In this document: piece after piece, positions 44,348 through 56,589 of the stretch
How the letters are laid out: each line of letters starts with the position of its first letter
How positions within the stretch are numbered: position 1 is the stretch's first letter
DNA from: Liopterus haemorrhoidalis
Taxonomy: Eukaryota; Arthropoda; Insecta; Coleoptera; Dytiscidae
Length of the DNA: 64,000 nucleotides
Direction of reading: 5' to 3'
Assembly (NCBI GenBank): GCA_963971575.1
Contig: OZ020612.1
Location: 33,273,916-33,337,915, forward strand
The notes under the pieces: generated by a model
Databases searched by the model: none
The model's input: only the letters and a program-made list of their open reading frames with translations
Told to the model about the DNA's origin: nothing
Program-made: the position numbers and the translations under genes

Positions 44348-45243
<896 letters not shown>

Positions 45244-45338
45244 CTACTGTCCAGTCCGTGGCGCCAAGCCACATACACTAAAGTCTGTTCACGCGGAAAC
45301 ACTACCGCGGGATGTTCAAACGGGTCTCTCGCACTGCC

Positions 45339-46453
45339 CTAGTCGGAAATTGCTGACAGCTCGGCCACGCTATCAGCGGAGTCGTCCTCGACTCCGGAAG
45401 TCGTGTTCTCGGTCGCCTTCATCTTCATCCGCACCATTGTCTCCTCAAGCTGTGTGTACCACGGTTTGATGTTGTCTGCAGCAAACACTGACTCGAAGGT
45501 ACGCTGCGTCCTCTTCGCCCCTGGTAAGTTAACCAGAACATACCGATCGTTGCTTAAAGCCTTACTTACCACATATGGCCCTTTGTAGTGTGGCATGAGC
45601 TTTTTCGACTGCCCTGTCGCGGCGGCTTTCTTCTGATCAGTACTAGATCCCCTTCTACGTACTCTCTCGGAGCCCTATGCTTCCGGTCAAATCTTTCTTT
45701 CATTTTCTTCTGTTCTTGCTTCATGTTTCTCATAGCTTCTTCCCTATTTTCCTCTATATTTATTTGAAGCTCTTCTTCATCTTCTTCTAACGCCCTTAGC
45801 AATTCGTTGCTTATTATGCTTCGTGGTTCGTAACTGAATACCAACTCATGCGCTGTCTTCCTAGTACTCTTGTTTTTCATACTACTAAGGGCAAACTGTA
45901 TTTTCGTGATTGCCTCGTCCCAATCTTTACCATCCTCTCTTTGATAGGTTGTTGTTATGGCTGTCGTAATGGTCCTATTGAAACGCTCGACTTGGCCATT
46001 AGCTCTCGGCGTTAAGGTTGCGTTCTTGATATGGATAATTTTTCTGTCTTGACAGAAATCTTCGAACTTCTGTGCTGTGAACGCTGTACCTCGGTCCGTA
46101 ATAATTCTACTTGGACACCCGTATACACCAATGATCTCCTCAAAGACCTTGCATGTCGATCCAGCCTAAACGTTTTTGACTGCTCTCAAAATAGCATATT
46201 TGCTAAAGTTGTCAACAACTACTAGGAGGTGTGTATTTCCCTTGGTACTAGCGGGAAATGATCCTAGATGATCAGCGTTTACAGTATGAAATGGTACTGG
46301 CTCTCTCTCGATGTTGTGCATTTCTGCTTTTTTCTTCCCCGTTGGAACTTTATGATACGCACAAGCTATGCATGTTCTTACATAGTTTTTCACCTTTTTA
46401 CTAAGCCCACTGGCCCAGAATTTCATCTGAACATTCTCTAATGTTCTGTCTAT
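45339..46453 (-). pseudogene. Gypsy integrase, C-terminal part and tail
   Basis: The minus strand from the hAT insertion: MKFWASGLSKKVKNYV, CIACAYHK (second half of the zinc finger), VNADHLGSF (first Asp), ITDRGTAFT (second Asp), NGQVERFN (Glu), then the tail with GDLVLIRRKP and HYKGPYVVSKALSNDRYVL. The catalytic triad is intact. A TAG near 46166 and frame changes (near 46030 and 45590) disable it. The stop is at 45339. Confidence 0.85.
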
Positions 46454-46746
46454 CCCTGGATCAGGACCGTCTTATGAATTGTAAGGGCCCTAGGCCATAG
46501 GTATTTAACGGACCCTCCTCCCAGGAGAAGTCAAGTCAAATTTAGAAAAAATATTGCAATTTAAACGATTAAAATGAGGTCTGAAAATCGTTGTTATTTT
46601 GAGACCTAATTTTTAACCTTGATTATTCATTACCGGTATATTTAATTTTTCTGAAATTATTGGTTGATGCAAAATTAACGACGATTTTTTTGGAGTTTTT
46701 ATTATGAGTTGAAAAATGGCGCTTGTTTTATGTAATAATTATAAAA

Positions 46747-47172
46747 ATATTCTTCTGTTTTTAGGTAAAAAAATGCGTGTCAAAAATCATATTCATGTTC
46801 GTCATATAATAATGCTCTACCACTTCGAGAAAGGATGGAAAGCGGCACAGTTATTTCACAATCTCAACGAGCTTTTCGGTAACAATCAGTCAAAAACAAG
46901 TTGAACGATGGTTCCACAAGTTCAAATCGGGTGACACAAGTCTTAAAGATGAAGGAAAAGAACGGCCATCGTATTTCGACGATCAGGCACTTTTGTCAGC
47001 CGTGGAAGAGGACGATAGCATGACAATCCGGCTATTGGCCGAAGACTTCAATATCGACCAATCCACGATCGTGTGGAAATTGGCTAGATGGGTGCCTCGC
47101 GAAGTCTCCGACAACAACAAAGGCGATCGAATTCGAATTTTCTCCGAACTGTTGCAGAGATAAAAGCAACCG
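46747..47172 (+). pseudogene. mariner transposase, N-terminal half (nested)
   Basis: HIHVRHIIMLYHFEKGWKAA, then after a frameshift near 46885 QVERWFHKFKSGDTSLKDEG, SAVEEDDSMTIRLLAEDFNI, and WVPREVSDNNKGDRIRIFSE. This is the paired helix-turn-helix region and linker of a mariner transposase. It stops at the insertion point of family A copy A6 and continues at 48225. Confidence 0.8.
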
Positions 47173-47180
47173 TCATTTTT

Positions 47181-48021
47181 AGGGTTTTGTAGGTATGACA
47201 AAAAAACCCTTATACCGTCATTTTGTCGTCTGTCTGTCTCTCAGTTCGGTAAAAATTGTAGCCAAACGGCTAAACCTAGAGAGTTGAAATTTGGCATGCT
47301 TATACAACTCTTTGACCCGCACATAGGAAAAATACTAAAACATCTAAAAAACATATCTCCCTAAAAATATAAACAAATATGTGCTCATCGAAAATAAAAA
47401 TATTTTTTTATAATTCTGAGTAGGGTATCAAATGAAATCCCTTGGTACGTGGATGAACGATAAAAATTTTATTTTTGCAAAATAAACTATTTTGACGCGA
47501 TTTTTGCCAAAATTGTGCAAAAAAATTTTTGTCCCACGCCCTGTAGCCCAGATGGTTTAAACTAAAAATCTGAAAAAATTCTAAGTAATGTACATTGGTG
47601 TGAACCGGAATAGTACAACAGGAATTTTTGATAAGATTATGTTTTTGGAAAAAAAAGCATTTTTTGTGTCTTTTGGCTAATAATGTACACAAGTTATAGC
47701 TTTGTAACACGCTCGAATGGAAGGTTTACTCCTGGTGTAGTGGTACTTGCGCTGGCTTTTTCACCCAATTAAGTCAGTTCGATCCCCACGAGAAGAGACA
47801 ATATTTTTTTTGCATTTTTATGTTTAAATTACTTTTTCAAAATTCTAGTTATATTTTGGCAAATATTGCATTTCATTTTTAAAAGCGTAAATTTAATAAC
47901 CAGTGGAAATTGTTGAAATTATAACTAAATTCTGTTTCAATGTACACGAAATCAGAGGGGCAGAGCTTATAACAACCAATGAAAGCCATAGGCGCAATTT
48001 TCAAAATCTTAAAGAACCTTG

Positions 48022-48055
<34 letters not shown>

Positions 48056-48216
48056 CTGCACATATTTAGAAACCTAAGTAATGGTATTAGGTGTTCGAAT
48101 TAAACTTAAGAAAACAAAAATTTTAATATAAAATTTGTTTTGGCATCCCAAATAATCATCATTCACTTACTAAATACCTGCAACACCCTGAAATGTGTGA
48201 AAATTCACACTTCACA
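47181..48216 (+). mobile_element. family A repeat, full-length, with tRNA-like module (copy A6)
   Basis: The reference copy. AGGGTTTTGTAGGTAT (47181-47196); GTCT repeat (~47225-47240); GTAGCCAAACGGCTAAACC (47258); tRNA-like module (47733-47787); TA repeat (48024-48052); ATACCTGCAACACCCT (48174-48189), the imperfect complement of the start; hairpin GTGTGAAAATTCACAC (48195-48210); TTCACA. TCATTTTT flanks both sides (47173, 48217), but the same word precedes A3, so it may be element sequence. Confidence 0.82.
47733..47787 (+). other. tRNA-like pol III promoter module in A6
   Basis: TGGTGTAGTGG (A box, 47733-47743) and AGTTCGATCCCC (B box, 47776-47787), 32 bases apart, near the tRNA spacing. In the middle of the element, not at its 5' end as in an ordinary SINE. 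Confidence 0.65.
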
Positions 48217-48224
48217 TCATTTTT

Positions 48225-48470
48225 TTTGAAGAATCATGTCACTAGTGATGAATCATGGTTGCTCTTAAAAACGTCAAAAGAAAGAAAGTTTGTGTATTTC
48301 CGGGTGAAACACCGAAATGAATAGCAACAGGTGCCCACAATAAGCAGGCAATGTGGTGCGTATGATGGGATAGAAGTGAAATCTTCCATTGGAAGATCAT
48401 TGCAAACGGCATTTGCTTTTGGTGGAATGAAGATGATGAGTGTCAACAGAAGCGGATTCTTATTTATTTA
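48225..48470 (+). pseudogene. mariner transposase, middle part (nested, resumed)
   Basis: Continues the mariner copy interrupted by A6: FLKNHVTSDESWLLL holds the first catalytic region (DESW for the usual DE(T/K)W), then frame changes while the DNA still follows the family pattern (WCVWWDR, FHWEVIANG). It ends in an ATTT repeat near 48460; the rest is missing. Confidence 0.7.
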
Positions 48471-48589
48471 TTTATTTTTTTGTAAAATCAGTAACTTTAC
48501 AAAAATAAAATCTAGACCGGCGACCGGGCCCCATATATAATCGGGCCCTAGGCCATGGCCTCGTTGGCCTAGGCGAAAAAACGGCCCTG

Positions 48590-50501
48590 CCCTGGATGTC
48601 CCATCTCGTTATGGTGACAACTTATTATTTTCCAGATGGCCCCTCTGGGTAAAATTAGCTTCCTTCCTCCGCTCCGCCTTCTATAGAGCCTTCCTTTCAT
48701 CATTTGATAATCCAAATGTATCTGTGGATCGTCTTCTCTCTCTGGTTCTTCCTTTAACTTTTCCACAATCTCTCTTATTTTCGGATCTTGATGTTGAAGG
48801 GTTGCTATCCAATCTTCTGTCTCAAGTCTCAGTGTCATAACTCTCATATCCGCTGTATCTTGTTCTTGCGGTGGCTCGACTGGATTTCGGCTGAGAACAT
48901 CAACATGCTGCATTTTCTTCCCAGGTCTATGCAGTATCTCAGGATCCATGTCTTGAATTTTTAACCACCATCTTCCGACTCGTGGGTTTAAATCTCGCTT
49001 AGTCATCATCGTTCTGAACGCGTTACAGTATGTGATGACTTTGTATTTCTTTCCCAGAATGTACATTCTGTACCTCTCCAGTGCTTCTACTACTGCTAAG
49101 GTCTCAAGTTCGAAGCTGTGGTATTTGGCTTCGGTTTGTGGTCTACCGACTGAAGTAGCTGACTGGCTGCCAGTTGTCGGCTTCGGTCTTCCTTTGTAGT
49201 AAGACGCCAGCAAGCCCCAGCTTACAGGCATCCGTATGTACTTCATATTCGCTCTCTGGATCATACAAAGCAAGTACAGGTCTCTTCTGTAGCTCTTGTT
49301 TCAATGTTTGGAAACTCATTTCCTGCTCGCTACCCCAAACGTATTCGACGTTTTTCTTAGTTAGACGGTTAAGTGGTCGACATATTTGTGCAAAATGCTG
49401 CACAAATCTTCTGAACAAGCTCGTCAACCCTATGAATTGTCGCAACTCGTGGACTTTCATTGGCTTCTTATACTCCTGTATAGCGCAGGTCTTCTTTCTC
49501 CCAGGCTGTCTACCTTCAGCGCTAATTTCATATCCCAAAAATTCAATAGTTGTCTGAAAAAATCGGCATTTGACAATCTTCAGTGTAAGTCCTACAGACC
49601 TTACTACTTCTAAGAAGCGTTGTAATTTTTCTAACCCTTCTTCTTCTGACTTACTCGGAATTACTATATCGTCCATGTAGATGACGAGTTCGTCTTCTCG
49701 CAACATGTCTTCGACTTTCCTCATAAGTCGGTTGAATGCGGCAGGTGCATTTGAAAGCCCGAAAAGCATTTTCAAAAACTCGTAATGCCCTTCCGACGTG
49801 ACGAACGCTGTGAATGGTATAGATCTCTCCTCTACCATTATCTGGTAATAACCACTGGCCATATCTAGCACCGTAAAGTACCTATTTTCAGACATCTTGT
49901 CTAGCGCCTCATCCATTGCGACCATAGGAAACTTATCTTTCTTCGTCTTACAATTTAAGCGCCGATAATCAATGCAAAGACGCTTTTCTCCATTGGCCTT
50001 GTTTACAAGTAAAGCCGGGCTCGCAAACTCAGATGCAGATGGTCGGATAATCTTTGCCTCAAGTAGATCGTCTATTGTCCTCTTCATGTGCTCCCTCTCT
50101 GAATATGGAACACGGTACGGCTTAAAACATACTGGTACCTCATCCTGTAGTTCGATCCTGAATTCGGTCAATTTTGCTGTCCCAATTTCATCCAAATTTT
50201 CTGCGAAACATTCTCGGTAGTTATTGACAAGCACTGTCACATCTTCTCTTACTTTTTCTGTGACACTTCCACCTACTATAATTTTCGACTCTTCTATTCT
50301 GTTTTTAATTTTCATTATCTTCTGAGATGTGTCTTGTTCCTGTACCTTATCTTTTGCTATCTGTAATCTTACGTTTCTCATTACCACGACTATGTCTGGT
50401 TTCTCTAAAGCACTTCTGCCAATAAGCATGCACTCCTCTTGTGCCGCGTCTGGCACAATGAGTACTTCAGCTTCCATCAGTATGTCTTCTACGTTTAGCA
50501 A
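48590..50501 (-). pseudogene. Gypsy pol: reverse transcriptase, RNase H, start of integrase
   Basis: Frame 50501-49143 (452 codons) covers the end of protease, then reverse transcriptase with DMASGYYQIMV and VIYMDDIVIPSK, and the start of RNase H (HTDACKLGLAGVLL). After a frameshift near 49200 the rest of RNase H (KYHSFELETLAVVEALERY) and the integrase zinc finger His-His (HHNEMGHPG) follow to the hAT insertion. Catalytic boxes are intact. Confidence 0.9.
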
Positions 50502-50689
50502 AAAGGTTCACTTTCCTATTGCTGAGCATTGTCCTTCACCAAATCCTTTCAATAAAGTTTTCACAGGTAAGGACTGGATTCCCAATTTTCTAGCTAGGCT
50601 ATCTCTCATGGTGACACAGTCACTCCCAAAGTCTACAAAAGCCAAAACTTTCTTACCTTCTACTTCTATCATCTTCTGATAGTCGTCTT
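50502..50689 (-). pseudogene. Gypsy protease region (decayed)
   Basis: The minus strand reads VDFGSDCVTMRDSLARKLGI, in the place of the retroviral-type aspartic protease; the usual D-T/S-G appears as D-F-G-S-D. A stop lies near 50508. Confidence 0.55.
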
Positions 50690-51692
50690 TTGTACTCTCT
50701 TCCGCATTGGACTGTCTTACTTTTTGGGCACGCCCTCGCTAAGTGGTCCTCACTTTTGCAAATAAAGCATGCTCGTTTTGAACTGTGAGATATTGGACAC
50801 CTACTCGCATAATGACCAGATTCATTACAATTAAAGTATCTTACCGATACTGGAGCTCTGTTTGAGTGCTGTGTAGTCGATGTGACTACATCTTCTCTAG
50901 GAAACGGCCTTCTTTCCTTGTAATCACCTCTCTCCCTGTTTACTATTGTTTAATACCTTCTAACTTTGGCTAGAAACTCTTCTACACTTGCGAAATCTTG
51001 CATGGCTAAAGCCTTGACTAATTCTTTGTCGTTGAGACCGTTGATAATGTACTTGATCAGAGACTCTTCCCTGATGTCGCCCTTCTGCGCTATGGCCTTC
51101 ATAGCGTGTGTGTACTCCTCATAGGTTTCACGAGCGTTCTTCTTCTTCTTAGTAAGAAGCGCGTGTAGATCCGCTTGATCTACGTGGCATGGGAAGTTGC
51201 GCGTCAGCATCGACTTCAGCTCTCCCATGTTGCGACCTCTTCAAGATCACAGTCGACCCATTGCCGTGCAGCGCGTTTCAATTTTGGCACCGCTTGTGCC
51301 AACAGGATTGCATTGCTCCAACCCTACGCTCTCGCGATGCCTTCTAGTTTCTGCACCCATCGTTCCGCTGTCACTCCTGTTGTTCTCGCAGGATCAAACT
51401 CTGGAATTAATTTTGCCGCTACGCCTCCTTGAAACCCTTGGGTTAGACTCTGCTCGAACACGGTAGCGTTAAGCATAGTCTTTTCGCACTAGAGTAGCTC
51501 GCGTTCTCTATCTAGCAGCTCTCGTTCCCTTCTCAGTAATTCTCGTTGCCGTTCGAGGTCGGTGTCTCGTGCTGCACAATTTTCATTCCCCTTCGGAGTC
51601 GAATTCATGTGTTCGGGCCATTCACCATAATTCATAAACGTAACTTGTTCATCCCCGACCTCTTCTTCACGTTTGGCATCCATTTTTATCAA
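50690..51692 (-). pseudogene. Gypsy gag with zinc knuckles (decayed)
   Basis: Starts at 51692 with a Glu/Arg-rich leader of RERELL repeats, then a capsid-like domain (AERWVQKLEGIARA, KRAARQWVDCDLEEVATW, YTHAMKAIAQKGDI) and knuckles FNCNESGHYASRCP and CFICKSEDHLARACP. The first Cys of knuckle one is Tyr. Stops interrupt after the leader (~51489), near 51330 and at ~50950. Confidence 0.75.
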
Positions 51693-52151
51693 AAGAATTT
51701 AAAAACTTCAAAATTTTGTAAAAATAGCGAAAATAAATCTCACTGAATACGTCCCTGTCGTTCACTACTTGTGTCAGACCGTTCTACGCACCACACAGTC
51801 AGTTGTCGGAGCGCATGCAACCCGCCTGACCCCGCTTCTCACCGATAGACTACCCTCTTCACATAAACAAATGTTCAAAATGTTAATCACACAAAGTCAG
51901 CTAATTTTTAACTATTTACGCGCGTTTAATTCACGCACAATATCAGTACTTCACGCACAATGTCATGCCTCAATGTTTTTATCAAGTTCTTTGTTCAATT
52001 TTCCAGGTTTTAACACACAGTTACATACACAAGGAACAATGTCACCCTTATTACCTCAGTACATAAGGTTTGTTTTCGCTCGCTGCGAATCTCAGCTCAG
52101 TTTAAACGGAAAATTATCATTTTTACACTAATTTTACACTAGTTTTACACT
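51693..52151 (-). other. Gypsy leader region
   Basis: ~460 bases between the 5' repeat and gag, GC-richer near gag. Three AGTGTAAAA(C/A/T)T words stand next to the repeat. Confidence 0.5.
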
Positions 52152-52299
52152 TGTAACTGGTTTTATTACATATCCCACCGCTGCGATTGTCAACACAATG
52201 TCACATATAGGTTTATACTCAGGGTTAAACCACAGTTCACTCACACTAACACCATGTCAAAAACTGTCCGTCGCCATATTCTTTTACACACTCTGTTCA
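52152..52299 (-). repeat. Gypsy 5' LTR (minus-strand element)
   Basis: 148 bp, TGAACAGAGTGTGT... to ...CCAGTTACA on the minus strand; ~97% like 45093-45243. Confidence 0.65.
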
Positions 52300-52639
52300 T
52301 ACACAGGCATAAGTTCGATTCATAGATCGATGAAAGAAGAGATCTTGTACGTAACAAGGGCGCCAAAATTTAAATTATTATTACAAATAATTGTTAAAAT
52401 TATATAAGTTACAAATTCATTTTATTCCAAAACATCTATTGACAAAAAACAATCATCCAACCGCAGTTGTACACTAAGTAACCCATGCCAAAAAATTCTA
52501 CCATATATCATTGTGATAAAAGTAACTATTGTAAAATTGGTTTATGAAACTAAGTTAACATTATTATATTTTTTGAGTTCATGTTATAAATACCTCTAAA
52601 AAACTTTTTTCTATTAATTTAAATAGCTATATATCCTGT
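52300..52639. other. no recognised gene; contains a primer-binding-like word
   Basis: AAGGGCGCCAAA (~52355-52366) is the complement of a TTTGGCGCC primer-binding word. Otherwise AT-rich. Confidence 0.4.
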
Positions 52640-54040
52640 TTAGACAGCAGGTTCATATATATTTAACTTAAATTGCATATATCTGTTTTGTTGTTTAATG
52701 TGTTTTCGTTTTTTTTTTATATTACATATTTCTCTAAATGTTTTTTTGTAATTATTTGATTCTATGCCCAGTATTTTCGATTCGGTGAAATTAATTTCAT
52801 GTTTTTTTGTTGCAATATGTTCTGCTAATTTACACGCTTTGGGTTTGACCCTTGCGTCCGACTTGTGTTGTGTTATTCTATTTTTAAGGGATTGAGATGT
52901 TTGCCCTATATACAATTTTTGGCATGTTTTGCATTGTAGTTGATAAATACCGTTCCTAGTGTCTAGAATTGATGTTTTGTATTTTAATTTTGAGAACAAT
53001 TGTTTAGTTGAGAAAGTACTTTTGTTTGCTATGATAGTTTTTGGGTCGACTAATATTTTTTTTACGTAAGGTGTTAATTCTTTTATAAAAGGTAAGCTAT
53101 AATATTTTATGTCATTGTTTATAGTACTGTTTTCGTTGTTTTCATGTTCGTCTATTAAATTTGATGAATTATTAGAAATTTGTATTTCTGGTGAGAATAA
53201 GATTTTGTTTAATAATCGTTTTGGATAAGGATTTTCCAAAAACCTTTTTTCCAGTAGTTTTCTGTTTTTTTGAAGATATTCGGTATTAGAAATTTGGGTG
53301 ACTCTATGGTTCATTGTTCTAACTAGATTAATCATATATTTAGGGAGACAATATGATTGATAATTCAAGTACCTCCCTGCGTGGGTAGGTTTTTGATACC
53401 AATCTAAAGCTATGATATTATTTTCTTTTCTTATTATCCGAGTGTCCAGGAAAGGTACACACTGGTCCTCATTTTCCTTTTCTATGGTGAATTGTAACTT
53501 TGGATGGTAGATATTGAATACTTCTAACACATAGTTTTCGGAACCTTGTCGAATTGTTAATATAGGATCATCCACGAATTTTTAATTAATGCGGGTTGAA
53601 ATTCGAGTTTAGGCATAATTTTGTTTAATAACCTATCCATGACCCTTTGTGCAACGATAGGACTAAGCTTGGATCCCTGGGGGAGTTCATCTTTTTGAAG
53701 GTAATACTCGTTTTTATAACTAAGATAACCAAAACCCAGTATAAATGGTAAAATTTCCAGAAATGTTTCTTTAGTAAGTGTTGTGTGGTGGGATGTCTTC
53801 CCAAGCCTCGTTAATATCCAATACAACTAATTCTAAAGGGATATTAGGGAAAAGGGATATAACATCCAAACTTATCAGATTATGGTTTTCTGGTATTTGT
53901 TTTCCCCTAATTTCATTTGCAAAGTCGAACACGCTGTTTACATAATAAGAATTTTCTTTGTTATAAGTCAACGTTAGTACTTTAGTTATATAGGGATTTG
54001 CAGCTAAGCACCCTACCATCTGGTGAGCGTTTCATGAACT
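52640..54040 (-). pseudogene. Penelope-like element: reverse transcriptase and GIY-YIG endonuclease
   Basis: Minus strand. 54019-53771: HNLISLDVISLFPNIPLELV. 53826-53557: LPQGSKLSPIVAQRVMDRLL. Then FVDDPIL catalytic box and 53575-52640 (311 codons): VPFLDTRIIRKENN, YQKPTHAGRYLNY, and GIYQLQCKTCQKLYIGQTSQ with HKSDARV, the GIY-YIG nuclease. A one-base change just before FVDD (~53580) and another near 53790 split an otherwise well-kept protein. The two activities nick target DNA and prime copying. Confidence 0.92.
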
Positions 54041-54122
54041 TGTGTACATCAGGTAACATTTCGTTTTGTGTATTGGTTTTGTATGAAGTTTGTTTTTAAA
54101 GTTTTATTATAATCATTGAAAA
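54041..54122. other. spacer
   Basis: AT-rich sequence before the THAP-like fragment. Confidence 0.4.
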
Positions 54123-54365
54123 ATGTATAATACATATTGTTGTGTGCCTATGTGCAATTCATTGAAAAGAAGAAACCCGGAAATATCGTTTCATTTGTTT
54201 CCACTAATATCAGACACCGTATGGTTCGAAACAAAATTGGGAAAGCAAGAGGTTAGGAATCGACGCGATGTTTAGATAAACAATTTAAAAATTGGAAAAA
54301 AAGTGAGCCCTTATATGTATCAAAGTTTGCTCATTACATTTTAATGATAGTGACTACAAAAAATA
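54123..54365 (+). pseudogene. THAP zinc-finger fragment
   Basis: MYNTYCCVPMCNSLKRRNPE, then ISFHLFPLISDTVWF, and after a frame change VCSLHFNDSDYKKYF. The spacing C-x4-C ... F-P ... W ... C-x2-H-F matches the C2CH THAP DNA-binding domain. THAP domains occur in P-type transposases and in host proteins derived from them. Only the finger is seen. Confidence 0.6.
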
Positions 54366-55108
54366 TTTTCAATTTTGTATTTATTATCGCATATCTTGAA
54401 AATTCCTGTTATTGTGTGTGGGTTTGTAATGCACAAGTTTGTAGGCATAATGCATAAATCTTTATGAACTCTGTTTATTTCAGTGACTCCACACAATATT
54501 ATATGCCCAGCATTGTAGATTTCTACCCCTTGGTAAACAACACGGGAATTATTATTTCCCCCAATATAGTTAAAATAATCGACAATGGAAAACCGCCATA
54601 ACCAGATCACAAAATGTAGTATTTTAGATGTTTACAAGTAATGTAACTTCACAAAATCAGAAAATCCCAAACAATTATTTATTTTTTGTCGTTTTTTGAT
54701 ACACTTTTCGCTATTATTTACTAGTAAATGTCAAGTGGTATCTGATGTAGAATGGTTTCAAAAAAATCCGCGTGGCGCTACGATCTTAAAATTTTTCCCC
54801 TATAATTAGTCCAAGTGTTTAGTGGCTCATTGGAAGAATCAACAATCAGTCATAAAGGAAATACTGTTTTATGCAGTTTCACATTAGCAAATACTTTAGG
54901 TGCCGTCCCATTATAGGTGAGTAACGCTTTTTTCGTATTTTCATCTATAAGACCCCTGTTAAAATATTCTTTAGTAAATTTATTCGCTTTGTTTTGTAAA
55001 AAGGTGGTGTAAAAATACTAAAAGGAAATATAAAGAGAGCGCGCCGGTTACTTTTGCGAAATTTTTCGCACAAGTAGCTGCAAAGTGAACTGCAAGTGTC
55101 CAAACTCA
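54366..55108. other. no gene recognised; holds one arm of a distant inverted repeat
   Basis: 54775-54804 is the complement of 59889-59918 at 28 of 30 positions. Otherwise nothing is supported. Confidence 0.5.
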
Positions 55109-55599
55109 GACTGAGATGGTGCCTCGTTCGAATACTACAGCACCAGTGACAGTCGCAACAAATACTAGTAGAGAAAAGGTGGTATCGGTCCCAGAGACCG
55201 AAATTCAGACCCCACAAGCTGGGGGGTCGGGTCTGACTAAATCCCTCTCCCCTAAAGGATAACGCGCTCAACCCCAGTTCTCCGCACCACCTAAGGAGAA
55301 GACCCCACAGTCTTCTGCACAAACGAGAAGCGACCAGAGAATGGTCGCTTCTACAAAGCCCTTATCAGTCACTCCTGAAAAGGAGACTGATAGGGGATCC
55401 GTTGGTTCAAAATCCGTTGGAGCCAAACAATCAAAAAGGAAGTCCGGTGTGCCCATCAAAACACCTGGACTACCAAGTGAAATTGTAGTCGAGAAAATGG
55501 TTGTAGACCCGCAACCTAAGGGTAAACCTGAGCGTAGAGCTGAAAATGGTAGAACGGCAGAACAATTGTGTACGTACCATTATACCTCCAGGGTGTAAA
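55109..55599 (+). pseudogene. Ser/Thr/Pro/Lys-rich ORF, possibly retroelement ORF1
   Basis: From ATG at 55112 a frame reads VPRSNTTAPVTVATNTSREK...LTKSLSPKG, stops at ~55259 and resumes in frame at 55341 for 85 codons. Low complexity, more GC than its surroundings, no recognised domain. It stands 5' of an endonuclease-reverse transcriptase ORF on the same strand, so LINE ORF1 is a reasonable guess. Confidence 0.35.
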
Positions 55600-55772
55600 A
55601 TTACGTGACCAGGAAGTTAGCTTTGACTGATACATATAAAATGTTGGCAACAATGGTTCTACTTACAGGCTATTCCATAATGCTGTCAAATCATTGAAAC
55701 TTAACATTAATTTTAATCATTGTACCCTAGATAAAAATTGTCCATCATACCTTAATGTAGTCAAAAGCTTGA
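55600..55772. other. spacer before the Harbinger-like insertion
   Basis: AT-rich; TGA at 55770-55772 is one copy of the 3-bp target site. Confidence 0.4.
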
Positions 55773-56529
55773 TGCCTCATTTTCATGGTAGTGTCAAAGG
55801 CGTGACAGGGGTGAGAGGCGTGGTGTTATATTTACAAGTTCGAATTTCATGGTGGGGTTGGAGGCGTGATAAGGGCGCGTTTTCGGTTTTGACAACATTT
55901 GTATGTAACCCAAATTTAACCTAAAAGTTTATACAAGTGTTTGGAGTAAACGGTTATTCAATTTCATTAAATATGTCGTCAAATCGAAGGAGACGTCTAG
56001 CTCTTTTTTATGCATACTTAATGCGATATGAAGAAAAGCAATGGTGGGTACGCCCCATATATAAAAACAGACGGCAACAGGGTGATTATTTTAACTTGTT
56101 ACAAGAAGGCTAACAGACACAGAGAGTTATTTCAATTATATGAGAATGACACCAACCAATTTTGATGAACTTCTGAGTATTGTTGGACCATTATTATTGT
56201 ATTTGCTGATGTTGAAACCGAATCCATAATAATAAACTTTATGACTGCCGAAAGTCGCTATTTCGCTGCATCAATTTACGTTTTTTAATTATTTTTTTAA
56301 GGAAATTAATATAAGTGTCTCGCTAAAGATCTCACCATTCCGAAAAAATATATCTGTTTCTATGGTTTCGCCGGTGCGGCCGGCGCTAGAGTTGAAATTT
56401 CTGAACTTGCGACACCGCACTTGTAACACCGCGCCTACTATACCATGGTACGGGTTTTTTCAAATCAAAGCGATCCTATTGGTTGAATTTTTTGTTCCAC
56501 ACTTCCAACACCCGCATGAAAATGAGGCA
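55773..56529 (+). mobile_element. Harbinger-like element with 3-bp target duplication
   Basis: 757 bp. Ends TGCCTCATTTTCATG (55773-55787) and its exact complement CATGAAAATGAGGCA (56515-56529), flanked by TGA on both sides. Three-base duplications are the PIF/Harbinger rule. The interior carries the start of a Harbinger transposase. Confidence 0.8.
55973..56210 (+). pseudogene. PIF/Harbinger transposase, N-terminal fragment
   Basis: MSSNRRRRLALFYAYLMRYE, EKQWWVRPIYKNRRQQGDYF, then after a one-base shift YFNYMRMTPTNFDELLSIVG. This is the WWVRP...F-x-x-L-x-x-E ... F-x-Y-x-R-M-T-x-x-x-F-D-x-L-L start shared by HARBI1-like transposases. The catalytic part is missing, so the element is non-autonomous. 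Confidence 0.75.
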
Positions 56530-56589
56530 TGACACGTAGGATTAATTATTCTGGTGCATAGCAATTAAAGACTACACAAAAGGATATTG

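Larger units (their letters stand above)
46462..48589. mobile_element. hAT element inserted in the Gypsy integrase
   Basis: 2128 bp flanked by CCCTGGAT (46454-46461 and 48590-48597), an 8-bp hAT-size duplication. Ends CAGGACCGTCTT and the complement CAGGGCCGTTTT, 10 of 12 matching. GGGCCCTAGGCCAT lies next to both ends, in the same orientation. The Gypsy zinc finger is split exactly here, His-His on one side and Cys-Cys on the other. No hAT transposase is visible; the interior holds a mariner copy and family A copy A6. Confidence 0.88.

Noticed and set aside
47173..48224. TCATTTTT as a certain target duplication of family A copy A6
   Set aside because: The same word precedes copy A3, so it may belong to the element, and the site is T-rich.
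52355..52368. TTTGGCGCC as the primer-binding site of the minus-strand Gypsy element
   Set aside because: It lies outside the direct repeat that best fits as the LTR, and no matching second LTR is seen for the alternative layout.
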